Source: Galerina marginata
Lineage: Eukaryota > Basidiomycota > Agaricomycetes > Agaricales > Galerinaceae
Direction: 5' to 3'
Length of the DNA stretch: 64,000 bases
Assembly: GCA_023014335.1 (NCBI GenBank)
Contig: JAECYW010000002.1
Coordinates: forward strand, 1,364,001-1,428,000
The notes under the pieces were generated by a model, which saw nothing but the letters and a program-made list of their open reading frames with translations, ran no database searches and was not told where the DNA came from. Every line of letters starts with the position of its first letter. Position 1 is the first letter of the stretch. Positions 33,667 to 46,171 of the stretch are shown here, piece by piece. The translations under genes and the position numbers were made by a program.

Positions 33667-34834
33667 GTCAAGTTTCGTAATTTTTGAGCGTGATTTGACG
33701 CAGCTTTTCTTTCCGACTTTCCGAGGCAAGGATTTTAGAACTTTTGATTATCCAGGTCAATATCTCAAGCAGATCGGCAGATAAAATTCAGATAAATAGA
33801 GAATATCGAACACGAATGCATACTCATAGTTAAACCTTAAAAAAATCAGAGATGACTGTGATTACTATCTGCTAGTACAGTAAATACAATGCAAAGGTGA
33901 GATCTGTGACTCGAGAATATACGTGCAAGATCATATGTACAGTATACCCTAACGAATGAGTGGATTAGTACATGCACGACTATTGTTACATTCAATAAAT
34001 AAGTTAACTGTCGCGTCTTTGACTAGGAATGATGATGGGACAAGAAATACGTGATTACGAATTTCTTGTGTGTGCCTAGGGCTTGCCTGGGCTCCTCAAA
34101 TTTGGATCTCGGAGAGATTAGATTGGCCAAAGATTGCGGCCCAATCCATTGGTCCCGAGTTCGGAATTGACCTGAGGAGGAGTCCAAGCAAGACCTGAGC
34201 GTCTGGTGAGCTCGATTGTGGCGAACATGTGCCGAAACCAACCAGCTGTACCGGACGCTGAAGGGGATGGAGGGTGGGACGAAAAAACTTAAGGGAGATG
34301 AGTAAATGACTTTTTTTCCGCGTCAGAACCTGGTCCAATGCGATAGGAGACGCGCTCCCTATCGCACGCAAATCTATTCAATATTTGCGCATATGATTTA
34401 CATTCGAAGCTACAGATGGGTTCTGACGCTGGCCGTTATCTTATCCGATAATGAGCCAGTCCTTTGTCCTAGCCCATCGCGGATTTAGATAAGATCGTCT
34501 GAGGAAATATAGCGTCCAAGAAGCCAAGAATCAAAGACTGCGTGGGTAAGTGGAGCAAAAATGTATGTATGTGAATGTCCTTGAGCGCCAGCGCCGAAGA
34601 CAGCAAGAGTCTGGTGGTGGTGGTATCAATGTATGAAAGAATGGAGATATGTAAATAATGTGATGAGTTGATGTTAGTCATACAAATGGTCAAGGGAATC
34701 CAGGTAACAGTGACGGCGTCGGCGACAAGTGCAAGGCCGCGTCATATTATTTCAATGCCGAGGACGTTGTTGAACATGCATCGATCATGATATTGATGGG
34801 CGGGTGTGATGGGGTAGAGATATCTCTGCATGGG

Positions 34835-36230
34835 CTATGCAAGTCCGAAAAGTGCGCGGACGCGCTGTTGCAAGGTTTTCGGCATGCCTCCTCTGGCGCC
34901 GGCTGGTAGAGATGTAATTGTACGAGGTACATCCTTCAGCAGGCGTGCCGATTCCACTAGAAGAGAAAGAGAGAGTCAGCAAGGTATTTGAAAGCCATGT
35001 GAATCTGAGTCACTCACAATAGAGAACAGGACCCACGCCTTCCCCATCTTTCGGGAAGAAGACACTAACCCCAGCGTCATGCAAGAACTGGACGCCAAGC
35101 CTGCTGGCTTCACCCGGGCGGGCGATGCGCAACCGGGTAGAAATGTGTTGTATTGACAAGGTAACAGAAAAACAAGAGTCCTTATCGTCCTCCCAATGTG
35201 GGGAATGTGGATCAGATGTAGCGGGAGAGGGTAATCGATTTGATGGGTATCCAAGAGCTTTAAGGGTATCTCGAGAAATTATAGAATACGGAAGACTTGT
35301 GTCGAGGATAAAGTTGGCTGCGATGGCGTTTGCGTCAGCATTGTAGACTGTTGACGCTTTGTTTCTAGGATGAGTATCAGAATACGAGCTGGACTGGACA
35401 TGGGAATGCCTGGATAGCATGGCAGAATGTGGGCGGCTTGGCTGGGGTCTGACAGGTTTTGGAGTTGAGGAGAGTGCCATTAGGTGGGGTAGAGGCAAAG
35501 AACCAGTGGACACAGAGGCCAAAGCAATCTCTGCCATAGGGCTATCTGAATAAGAGAAGGTATGGACAGGTAACGGTGGTGGGATTGCATTCGAACTATA
35601 TCTCCTTCTCCTTTTCTTACCACCGTGGGTCGATTTGTCACTCCACCATGCTCGCTTGGAATTTGTGGGGGTCGGAGTGCGGACAACGAGTCGCCAGGCG
35701 AGAAGACCTGTGAGGGGACCATGAGGTATTCGCACACCAGCACAGGGAATGGTATCGATCTCTGTGCTGTATGGCACATTGTCAGGGCCAAGGGCGGAGG
35801 CGAGTTGAGACGCGGTCGTCAGAGGATGGGCACTCGTATGCATCGAGGATGATGAAGCGTGATTGCTAGAGTCTGCGCAAGGTTTAGAAAGAGGGAGACC
35901 AGACCTGGCTAAGCGAGACCACGAACCTGTCTGTTGCACAGCGTACGGATCATAGTCATCTGAGGGTCGGGGGGTTGCTTTTTCTCTGGGGACGGCAGGC
36001 AGCGTTTTTTCCTGCAAAAAGACACCTTTACGATCATCGATGTACCTGGGCGGTTTTTCGTCGTCTAAAGATATCTTGCGGTCGGAAAAGGCGGTGTGTT
36101 CGGATGAGGAGACGAAAGAGCGGAGAGAGATGCGGTCGGCTGAGGGAAGGGGAACAGCGACGGGGTCATAGGAGCTGGAAGAACTGGAACGAGAGGGGCC
36201 GTGCTCTGGATTGACGACCTTGAAAGGCAT
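34835..36230 (-). CDS. Unknown conserved protein with a retropepsin-like C-terminal part
   Basis: Two exons (35018-36230 and 34835-34956) joined by a 61-nt intron give 444 residues. The N-terminal 130 residues are disordered and Ser/Pro-rich. A middle domain (about 135-260) begins with a predicted helix and contains HGPLTGLLAWRLVVRTPTP and a basic run GKKRRRR. The C-terminal third has NFILDTSLPYSIISRDTLKAL (about 320-340), which resembles the hh-D-T/S active-site turn of retropepsin-type aspartic proteases, followed later by RLGVQFLHDAGVSVFF, similar to the second structural signature of that fold. The catalytic Gly after DT is replaced by Ser, so activity is doubtful. I do not recognise a named family. 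Confidence 0.6.
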
Positions 36231-36359
36231 GATGGTGGTGACAAGTCAAGAAGAAGGGCTAAATAAAGAGACTGGGGTTGGCGGAGTTTGCTTGCCTTCA
36301 ATTCCCGTGGGACCGGGGATCAACAAGGGCGCAGCTGCACCGCTCCCGGATCACTTTCA

Positions 36360-36374
36360 GGTGATGTCATCACC
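36360..36374. promoter_or_regulatory. CRE-like near-palindrome upstream of the 36230 gene
   Basis: GGTGATG-T-CATCACC, a 7-base-arm palindrome about 130 bases before the start codon at 36230. It contains TGATGTCATCA, a variant of the bZIP site TGACGTCA. Regulatory function is inferred only from symmetry and position. Confidence 0.3.
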
Positions 36375-37234
36375 TTCCGGTGTCCTTTTGATGCCGTTCC
36401 AGTGCGCACTGGCGGTGCTCCATGTAAAATTAATATTCGATCGTGCTTTTCGCCGCTCTGCATTCACAATCTAATTGCGACTTTCTGCCAGGGCAAGTTG
36501 GGCTGAGAACAAGTACAACTGAAAGAGTGGCAATGACTACGCCTCAACTATGGTATTGCAGATCGCGTCCCTCCACACTCCTGCGCGTCTAAATTGTGTT
36601 CCCATAATCGGTCTCGATCACATGCCGATCGCGTTTACATCCGCGCAAAGCATTCTTCTTAGACTTGGACTCAAGGCGAATAGCTTCCTTTGTAAGACCT
36701 GCAACTGATGAACTTTGAAGCTCTTGACCCTGCTTCTACAAATACATGCACGAAACCTTCGTCGTCATCATCTTCTACGGCAACATCTGTACCTTCATCG
36801 GCAACTACCTTCATCGTTGATTCCCACCAACAACCGTCCCAACCATTGTCGCAGTCCTAGGACTGGTCACAGCGATGGTTGGGGCAAAAATGTGTTGGGA
36901 GATATCATTGACGGGTGTCAAATTCCTGCAATCAGGTTAGAACCGTTAGAGTAACTAAATCCTAATCCCAGTCACAGTGTTTGTGCGATATTAACATTGA
37001 TATGTGCTAGGCAGGGCGAAAAGAATACAATACTGGTATCGGTATAAAGTACGATTAATCAGACTATGCAGGGTGATTGCTACTAGGAAGATAATGACAA
37101 TGCATCAAGGAATGGCAGAGAAAACGAATAAGTTATCAGTATGACGCAATGGGACTCCGGGAGTCTGTATTGTCCTGAATTCGCATAAGCTGGGTCAGCG
37201 ATATGTTAAGAAGCGACGAGAAAACAGCGAGTGA
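36375..37234. other. Intergenic region
   Basis: Roughly 860 bases with one Ser/Thr-rich short frame (ATG at 36708, 50 codons, stop 36860) and others of no clear coding quality. No gene can be supported. Confidence 0.4.
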
Positions 37235-39519
37235 TTAGAAAGGACCGGTATGGCTTTGCATATATGGGCTTCCATATGAAGCGGAAGAATAAGCACGAGA
37301 CACTGGGCGCGAGGGAGAGTTGTGAGGCATTTGCAATTGCGGGAGCCACGCTGGAACGTAAGACGTCGAGTCTAGACGCGGACTACCATAGAGATAGGGA
37401 CTGTGGCTGGGTGCCGGTGAGCTTGCATTTGCGATGGACAATTGATACTGCAGACCACCTGGGACTACAGGGGGTGAATGATAGTAAGAGGAACTGTGAA
37501 TAATGCCCATAGCCTCCATAAGAGGTTTCATGGGGATAACAGGAGTGTGTTTCCATTCAACTTCGTCATCTGATTCATCATCAGAACCGTTTGGTGTAGT
37601 CGGTGTGCTTCGGTAGCCAAGTTCAGAATGAGCAACGGGTCCAACCCAAGGGGAATGACGATCAGCTGGCAAGCTTCTAATAGATGTCTGCCTTTCAAGA
37701 CTGAGGGGAAGGTATCAGTTTCAATACGAAGTAAACATATGTCTCGACATACCCATGCCACGAGTTTGCATCTGTATCCAGTCTATCACCCAGTAAAACT
37801 ATCAAAAACTCTGGGATTTCGTGATCATGAGACCCAGAAGAGTCGCGGTTTCCCTTGTGTCGGTCTGCAGGGGAGCAAGAGTCTCGTCGGTTTTCCGACC
37901 GGGAGCTTGACCGACTCGACCTTGATGATTTACTGGACTTGGTGCCCGTAGAGCGGATGCTAGCAGATGACCCGTGAACGGCGTCTTCTCGACCTCGTTT
38001 TGAGCTATTGCAAAGCAATGGATGTTGGAAAAAGTAAAATAATCACAAGATCCTCGACTCACGACCGAGACACGACTGGGACACTGAGGTTGGCCTCGGT
38101 CTTGACGTCTAAGGTTGGTGGTGCAACATTTTTCAGTTCTTCTGCTGCTATGTCTTATCGCTGAATGAGTTCCCGGCATTCCGTTTTCATCACAAAGAAC
38201 ACACACCACTCTCAGAAATCCTGCACAATACGACTCAGAGAGCAGAACGTTAAAAACAGCGTAAACTTACAGAGATAGCCGATCTGGATTTGTTACCCGC
38301 AGAGGGACTGGAACAACACCTGAGTTATACGGGATGATGTCATGTTAGAATAGCTTACCTCGGTGGCTAAAGGGCACATTTCGTACCATGTTAAGAAGCG
38401 GAAGGGACATGACGCTATCGGTAGCAGAACTAATGCACATAGTCAGTGACGATGTAAGATGCGGATGGAGGTAATGGCTCACACAGGGGGCTCGGGAAGT
38501 GGGGGTTGAGTGGCATCTTTTGACCACATTCAGTATACGTCAGGTTACTAAGATAGAAAAGTACCTGGAGGTAGTGACTCTTCCGGAGTGGAAACTAGGA
38601 TGCCAGGAGGACCGCGAGACTTGTGAGAGGAATGTAGGGGCCTGAATTTCTTCTCGGTTTTTCGAACTGGTCGAGACAAGTTTCCAAAAGTTCTTAGAGA
38701 CCTAAAACAGTTACATGGGCGCTCTGTCGTCATGAACGATAAATTTAAAGACGACTTACGAGATATGTTTGTACTCCTTATCAAGTCCTTTCGCCAGCCT
38801 TCTAAACTCAGAATCCAGGAGAGTGACCCGCTGCTCGAAAGCTAATATCGTAATTAGGCGTTGTCGCACTCCCCATAAAAATGAGCATACCTTTGCCGTG
38901 GTTATCCTTCTGAAGTATAGGAGATAAATTAGACGTCTCTTAGTATGGGGAGCGTCGGTAACTCACCGTCTTTCCGCGCCAGGTCATATAATAGTCAACA
39001 CATTTGGTTCGCCCATCCCAAACAGTGACTGCGAATACAATTGGAGAGGGCATTATTTCATTCGTGATTTTGTCGTTATCGTTATCAGTTCGTGAAGGCT
39101 GTTCGGATTCTTGTTTGTGGTCACTAATCAGAAAGTAAGCGCTCTGTGTGCAATGTCATGCAAATGACCACATACAGGATGTAATTCTTGAAATACGTCC
39201 TCGCCTCGGAGCCGTTGATGATCTTGAATTTCCTGGAGGAGGATTGTTTCAGGCTATCTTGGACACCCCTGGTTGCAATCTCCTCAAGAAACTCTGGCGC
39301 GCAGCGTGCATGACGGACTCTGTTGCCCGCAACGAGTCGAAGGGCGTCAAGGGCATGCTCAGCACGAGGGACGCCAGACGCGCGGCTCATCGTCGATTGC
39401 TTATCATCTTCGGGATCTTCGACCTTTGGAAGAGGGTTGCGCTCTCTGTAGGCGCTGTATGGTGAAGCATAGGGTGATCCAGCAGGAGGCATGTGGTATG
39501 CAGAGGGAGAGAGATGCAA
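37235..39519 (-). CDS. Unknown 568-residue protein, 12 exons
   Basis: Exons are 39176-39519, 38967-39123, 38891-38909, 38760-38841, 38565-38701, 38483-38516, 38359-38429, 38271-38319, 38207-38220, 38063-38144, 37753-38004 and 37235-37700; every phase agrees. Exon 9 has 14 nt. The start is Pro/Tyr/Ser-rich (MHLSPSAYHMPPAGSPYASP), then a conserved-looking segment (about 35-175) with HALDALRLVAGNRVRHARCAPEF and VFAVTVWDGRTKCVDYYMTWRGK, then a helical piece with LLDSEFRRLAKGLDKEYKH. The second half is Ser/Arg-rich and ends in a disordered Ser/Tyr/Pro tail. I do not recognise the family. The many intact exons without a frame break argue that it is a real gene. Confidence 0.65.
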
Positions 39520-40022
39520 AGGAAAGTTGGAGGCGAGGACGAGATCGGTTGGTATCTAACCAAATCGATGAGAGGGAGGTAGACGCGACGGTTGGGGGAG
39601 TGCGCAGGAAGGGAGATGGTAGGAAGAGGTTCGTTTTGTATTCTGCATCAAACCGCTTCCAATATAAGTCCGAGATCACATTACCACATATCTTAAACCA
39701 AAGGATTTTCGTGCCTCGTGTCTATGTGTGGCTCACGCACGAGGTATTTCTACAAAGACTCGGCTAATAGGAGGGAATACATCATGGCAGAAAGTGTCTT
39801 CAGGTGGTTTCCGCGGACGCAAATGAGTGGCTTAAGATTAGGTGACAGTATCATTAGAAAGTAATGTTGGAAAGCCAACAAACACTAATAATCTGATGTA
39901 ACAGGTAGGATCCACGCCAAGCCAAGGGTATCAAGGAGAAGGTATGTAGCAGTGTAGATACGTCAATTATTTAAAGTAAAGAGTCAATGCCACTTTCACA
40001 CCTGTATATAACAGGTCAGCAA
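39520..40022. other. Intergenic region
   Basis: About 500 bases between the start of the 568-residue gene and the stop of the Whi2-like gene. No supported gene or repeat. Confidence 0.5.
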
Positions 40023-41175
40023 TCAAGGAATATCCATAGGACACCATGTCTGACTCACGAGACTCAATTCTAGTGTCCAGACTCGCCTTGCCCATAGTTT
40101 TACTGTCAAGGCGCCTTTATCACCAGCGGCTGGCAAGTCTACGTCCAATCCATCCCACCAACACTTACGCTAAGAAGGTCATCTCAATTTGCCTGAAACG
40201 TGGTAGAATAGTTGAAGAAGCTTACTGCTGGTTTTCTCCAGAACAACAAGAGCTTTTGAGCGGTTGCCATCTGCGCAGTGTCAACCTCAACAGGCTTTTC
40301 CCCGTTGGGATGATGTACGATGCCGGTTTTCAACAGAACAAGGGCTATCGACGATATGCAACAACGAGATGGTTCTAACGCTCGGAAACCCCACTCATCC
40401 TCACGATCAAACCCGCTGAAGTAACGATGATCAACACTGGCGAAGGGGACATTGGAGTAAATTATCTCACCTCATGCATAACATATCAATCAAGTGTTGT
40501 TCAGCAACATTGTTTTCCTTGTTCACGTTTCGTTGGAGTGCTGTGAAGATGTTGCGCTTCTCCATGAGATAGTCTCCAGACCTGCGTTTGATATCCAGCA
40601 TGTCGTCATTGGCAATGCCGTTTTGATCTGTGGCAGCTTGGCCATCCTTGGGGGGGATAGAGAAATATTCAAGTTCTTCCCGAAGAACGATGATAGCTTG
40701 CTTGGAAAGCAAGGGGTTTTGGGAGGCTGCTGGGCCGAACTCAGATGAAGACGATTCAAAGAGGTGCTGCTGGGCGCCAAATAGACCTGGAGACGTCGAA
40801 GTGCCGTAGAAGTTGTCCGAGGCGGTTCTGAAAAATGTAAGCACGAATTGGAAGCAGTCTGGATCGAACTGAGTTGAAAGGTCAGTCTGGCTCTGTATGA
40901 GGAGAATTGTCACTAACATCAACACCATAGACCTCTTCCTCTTCGTCATCTCCGCCTCCGTCAGACAGGGCCGCGCTTTGTCTACTAAGAACGAGGCCAT
41001 TGGGAAATAGGCAAAGCAAAACTGATTCTGGAAGGTTCATGATAGTCTCCCGGTCGACCTCGAAACGCCTGCCACGCAGGTCCAGGAACAACCTCGTCAG
41101 AAGTTGAGGTTGGAGGTTTGTATGGGTCGGCACCTGCGACACCTGCGTTATCGGTGAATTGGACATGTTGGACAT
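40023..41175 (-). CDS. Whi2-like BTB/POZ growth-regulation protein
   Basis: Four exons (40918-41175, 40471-40868, 40226-40415, 40023-40169) give 330 residues. A T1/BTB-type domain starts at about residue 27 (LFLDLRGRRFEVDRETIMNLPES) and continues past the first intron with VDFDPDCFQFVLTFFRT and LREELEYFSIPP. The C-terminal half carries GFDREDEWGFRALEPSRCCISSIALVLLKTG and KLWARRVWTLELSLV, a pairing I associate with fungal Whi2 proteins. Yeast Whi2 partners the phosphatase Psr1/Psr2 in the general stress response and in restraining growth and TORC1 when amino acids are low. The first Met of two close in-frame Mets (1 and 4) is used. The stretch between BTB and C-terminal domain holds a Gly/Asp/Glu-rich linker. 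Confidence 0.82.
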
Positions 41176-41606
41176 GGCTGGCGATCTGTGGAGGCCGAAG
41201 GTGTTGGAGTACTGCCAGAGCGTTCAAGATACAATGTGGCCACCACGACTATCCCATTTCGGGCATCGGGCAAACAAGGCATAAACAATATCAACGACTT
41301 TGCGTCAAAGCTGGTCACTATCGACAAAGCAATCATTCCATACTTATAATGACATTCGTATATTGTATATCGACGCGAGCGAACAAGTCAAAGAAAATGT
41401 CGTGCATGCAGTATTATGATCTCCACCTAATGAAAAGACTACAATGATCCAGAGCTCGTAAGAGACTACGCCCGGTTCTTAAGAGGAATGCGATCTCGGA
41501 AAGATATAAATGAACAGCGAGTCCGATAGAAAGTGTCAAACGAAACATAAGAAAGGGAACCTCATGGTAATGGAAATGAGTCCGTGAAATATATATATTA
41601 TATCCA
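41176..41606. other. Intergenic region
   Basis: About 430 bases between the Whi2-like start codon and the chitin synthase stop codon, both genes on the minus strand. Nothing recognisable apart from an ATATAT run near 41590. Confidence 0.5.
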
Positions 41607-44600
41607 TCATTGAGGGCCGCCGTTATAACTGGCAGGCTGAGGTGGTGCTGCACCTGGTGGAAGGGAATACGCCGCAGAGTTGCGCGAGTACCGATTTTGG
41701 GCAGGTGCTTGAGATGTTGGACGCCTTCCAGTCGGTCTGGAGACGCGTCTTACACCATCTGGCCCAGGGACTGGACCGCCGTCCATGAGCCGCACACCTC
41801 GTCCTCCACGGCCATGGGGGTCTTCGTAGTCGGGGACAAAAGGAGTTTGTTCATCGTAAGTCGTAGGAGACGTCGTTTGTGACCGGAATGGATTCTGAAC
41901 ATCGGTCAGGGAAGGAGGCTGGGGGCTAGGAGCTTGTCGGCTGAAACGAGGGTCGAAAGGCGAAGTCGGTGAGAGGAGCCGCTGGGTTGTTGAAGCAGAC
42001 TCAGATGTCTCCGGGTATGTGTCGCTTGTCTGAGGGCTTGGAATCAAGCGCAAGTTGGAGCCGTTGTCGGGGGCATAGTTATGGTCCTCGCTTGACCTTG
42101 ACATGCCAACAGATGATGTTGACGACATCAACGGTCGGTTAACGGACAGAGGAGCGGGAAGCATCAGAAGAGCATTGCTATCATGTCGGGGGCGTGGGCT
42201 GCTGTAGTTCGCGGATTCCAATGTACTAGCGTCGAAGGCTGGAGGCTGATGAGTGAGATCAGAATTTGACGCCAGCGAGTAACGATTGCTGTCAGTCCTT
42301 CAAAACCCAGTAAGCAAACAGCAGGGGCGACAGATAGAACAAAACATACTTCTTATCGTAGTAGGTTGAGTCTCTTGACTGCGTTCCGCTCTTCCATCGA
42401 CGGTCGCGCTCAAACTCTGCCCAACGTTTCATCACAATATGGGAAGAGTCGAATTCTCCCTCCTTGTCGCCGTGATCTCCTCCTTTATCACCGAGGACCT
42501 TTCTTGTCTCACCCCACGAGAAGTCATCGAAATGCCAGAATGCATAAGCAGGCAAGATTCCGTTCCAAATGGGTAACGAGAGGAGGTATACTAACATCCA
42601 TCCGACGTAGGCGATCTTGCGGGAGGTGACCACAATCAGCAGACCGGGAAGGCCGAGTACAATAGCCAAAAGGATCAGGGGAATAGTGGTGTTGGTTCCT
42701 CCGGGTATAATGGAAACGATGATGAGGTATAGGGTAAAAGCGATAGCAGCAGGTAAGACAAGGGTTCCGGCCAACTCCATTCCAACAACAAACTGCATCG
42801 AGAAGCAGAAAGTACCACAAAGATCTCGAACCAACAACAGTTCCGCCAGATTGTGGATCGTCGAGTTAATCCAGCGACGGCGTTGAGAAAGTAAGACTCG
42901 GAAGGTGTCCGGTACAACGGTCTTGCAGACTGCTTGAGGGCAGAAGACATTCTTGCGCTTGGGAAAGGTTTTCAGCATAAGCGTCGTCAGATAACGATCC
43001 TCTCCGAGTAAGAGCAAATTCTTCTTATGCAGTGTGTCGACCACGTTTTCCGAATAATGTTCCACGATATCGGGGTTGGCAAGGATAGGGACCCAATAAC
43101 CCGAGTCGCCTTTCGGTGCTTTGATGCGATACATACTGAAACAACCGGGCAAACAAGTTACACCACCAAACATGGACTCGAAAGCCTTGGTCATATGGTG
43201 CGAAATGTAATATTCGAAGACTTTGACATGGTGGTCAGTAAATATTGCCACACGCATAGCAAACATAACGCACCTTGCATCATGGTGACAAAAGTCTCCG
43301 CTTTGTTCGCAATCTTTGTCTCTCCACAAAGACCCATAATTTCCTCGTCGTGCACCATGCAGCTAACCATCCGTGTCAACGAATCCGGGAACACCTTGGT
43401 ATCGGCGTCCACACAAAGCACGAGCTCGTATCGATCCGGGCTCACACCTGTCACCCGCCAAAGGGAGTTGAAGAACTCGTACTCGAAGGTGGTCATCCGT
43501 TCATCGAACATAACCTTTTGCAGGAATGCCATCAGGACAATTTGACTGTCACGCTTGCCACGATTTCCAGGTTTGGGGTCGTTGGCCTCTAGAGGATTAC
43601 CACATTTCGCGACAAGCACGATAGGGACGCGCTGTTGCTTGGAACGTTCGGTTGTGGCATCGTCGTAGTCGTAGAAACCTGCGTAAACCTTCGCCATGTT
43701 GTGGCGCTTGTGACCGTCCGCGATGGCGACGTATGAATGGGGCTCGACTTCGTGGGGTGGTATAACGAACTCCTTCATCATTGTCAAGCAAATCTCTGGC
43801 GTCGTCAATGTATTTCCAGCGCCCTTGACCATTCCATCGGCGATGACAAGAATCAATTTGTGACTATTTGGATAATCAGTAGTGGCCAAAGAATCCAAAG
43901 TCGTTCGGAGACCCTCCACAGATTCCGAATAAGCGGTAACCAGGCAGATGGTATGGGCCAGTGGGAAATTGAAGGGCTCATAGTCGATCGGTGGCTGTGG
44001 AACAACGTTGAGCAGTGGGAAAGGACAAGGATTTTCGACAAAATTGTTGCGTGGAGAACCGTCCGCGAGAGACATCGTGCTCCTAGATTGTCTATAGCTA
44101 GGTGAGTCAGGAGGGGTATTCTTGCCGCCTTTGCCAGACATAGAGTACACCGTCGATCGTTTGTAATTCGTTGAAGACGAGTCGAGCATCCCATATGCCG
44201 TCGAGGGGCGGCCTCCGGATGCTTTCAACATAGTCTCGTTTGGAGTAAAGCGCGAAGTGCTTGGCAAAAATGTCTTCCTGTTTTGCTTGCCAGGTCTCAA
44301 GCCATTTTTGTTGACATTCGGGCGGAATTCGCTCGGTGCTGGACGATAGATATCGTTGGTCCAGTTTTCAATTTCTGTCGACCTTTGCATGCGTTGTTCA
44401 TAAGTTTCTCGAGGGAAATTACCGAGTTTCCAAGAGAAGAACCACTGGAACATGACCGCCATGATGAAACGAATGCCGACGACTCCGATAATGAAAATAA
44501 GGGAAAGGTATAGCACGACCGAGGAGGCGACGCAACCAATGGAATTGGTGTCGATAAATCCTATGCTCGCAATGTCTTGAAGGCAATGCCCGAGTTGTTG

Positions 44601-46171
44601 TTGCTTGGTACGTGCGAAGAGCATGGTAAGGTCCTTGCCCTGGTATGTCGCATTGGCTTTCTTCATTTGATCAAAAATACCAGGATAGTTAACTTGAGCT
44701 CCGCTTAGCCATTGCAGAAGATTCAAGTCGAGAACAGAACTGCGATAGGACACTTTTAATAAACACGAGTTAACAAATATGAAACGTACTCACGATTCAT
44801 AAACTGCCAGATTACGATTTTTATTCTTGACATCGTCCCACGTATAATAGACCTGACCAAGAACCTGTACTTGTTTCAACTGTGAACGGGCAGAGTTCGT
44901 GATATGGCAGGATGTAGCAGCTTCGTATCCAGTGAGATTGGCGCCAGACGTTCCATACTGATTGTAGATGTTGCAAGGGAAATACCAGTCAAGGAAATTG
45001 CCGCTTCCTGTGATGCTGGAACTGGCGGCGCGTGTGATCATCCCGAAGCAGTTCTGGTTGGTCTTCTGGAACAGGAAGGAAGCGTCATTACCGGCGAGGT
45101 TCCAATTCCCTGTCAATAGAGGGTTTGTGGTGCCGTTGAAGGTGTTGCCAGCCTTTGGATGACGGAAATTGGTGAAGTTGTAATCGTAACCGTGGATGAC
45201 AACAGAACCATTGCCAATAAAACCGTTACCAATAGCCCCACCATGGTATCGATTTGGAGGTTTCCCACAAACACTGATGGTGAAACCAAAGGTGAGGAAA
45301 CCGACGCCGGCCATGAGGAGTAGGATTATAGATACAAGCCCCATCTTCTCCCGCCAAGCACGCTGCTGTTCTGGACTCCGAATACCTTGGAGGAAAGAGT
45401 AACGAATGAGGAACGACAACAAGAATCCCGCAAAGACAACTTACCACAAGACCTCAATACAAACCCAGGAACGAGTATCGTAATGATCATGCAGTAAATC
45501 ATCCATGGTCCACTAGGACCTGGGCCATTCCAGCAGCCTCGCTTTTTCTTGACTTCCGGAACGGTAGGGACGGCCGAGGCAGACTGTTGACGCTTCCTTC
45601 GCAGTGTCTGCCCCCGTTTAAAAAGAGCGAGGCCGGATTCGTGCACATCCTCTTCTCGGGCGAGTAGAGATTGACCTCTCCTTAGCTGGGGATAATTTCC
45701 AGTAGCTAAATGAAATAAGAAAAGTAAGAAATCAAATCGGGGAAAAAAGGAGCGAACAAGGTGTTTACTTGATGGCAAAACACCGACACGGCCATTTCCC
45801 TCTTCCTCGAGCTGGGCGACATGGCTTCGATAGTGCCATTGCCGGTGGCCTGGGTCTATCTTCTCGCGATCGGGGCGAACGAGGCTTTTCTTCCGAGAAA
45901 CTCGCGTAGGTTCGTATTGATCGGAGTGCTCTGGGTCGCCGCTCATGAGTTGGGGGACATAAGCCGAAGTCATCGTCCTCTGCTTCTGGGAATCTAGCGG
46001 GCCTTTCCTGTCGCCTTGTTCGACATCTTGGAAGGAGACGCCTGCCCTTGCGCTCTCGCTGGGCTGGATGTGCGGCCGTGTGGGCGGTTGCTGCTGGGGC
46101 GCAGGGGATGCAGAGTGGGAGTTGGGTCGGGCTGAGCGAGGGGGCCGCTGGTCGGCGCCCCGTCTGTCCAT
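41607..46171 (-). CDS. Chitin synthase, class IV-type
   Basis: Six exons (45769-46171, 45445-45705, 44794-45385, 43274-44739, 42350-43220, 41607-42297) encode 1427 residues with no frame break. This is a plasma-membrane GT2 enzyme that adds GlcNAc from UDP-GlcNAc to chitin. After a disordered N-terminus there are membrane spans near residues 200-250 and about 500-540. A cytochrome-b5-like or luminal domain lies between them with Asn-glycosylation sites. The GT2 core has [15 protein letters not shown], the D-x-D motif CVDAD (about 861), EDR (981-983) and QRRRW (1020-1024), with a final cluster of spans and [27 protein letters not shown]. The last 230 residues are Ser/Pro-rich and disordered. 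[13 protein letters not shown] and the FDDFSWG ending indicate division II, class IV. The acceptor before exon 4 is the second AG (at 44740-44741), not the first. Confidence 0.93.

Larger units (their letters stand above)
30517..34834. other. AT-rich gene-free region with dispersed repeats
   Basis: A 4.3-kb stretch richer in A+T than its surroundings. Only unsupported short frames occur; the longest (32908-33432, 174 codons) has no family signature and contains a repeated nucleotide motif instead. Separate entries describe a direct repeat, a perfect palindrome, an inverted repeat and an AT microsatellite. I take the region to be decayed repetitive DNA, possibly old DNA-transposon relics, but no transposase or terminal repeats with target duplications could be shown. 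Confidence 0.55.

Noticed and set aside
40046..40378. Plus-strand frame of 110 codons
   Set aside because: It is antisense to the last two exons of the Whi2-like gene, which carry conserved sequence.
44739..44795. Apparent frame clash between chitin synthase exons 3 and 4
   Set aside because: Using the CGCAG acceptor next to 44739 instead of the first AG restores [14 protein letters not shown] in frame, so no shift is needed.
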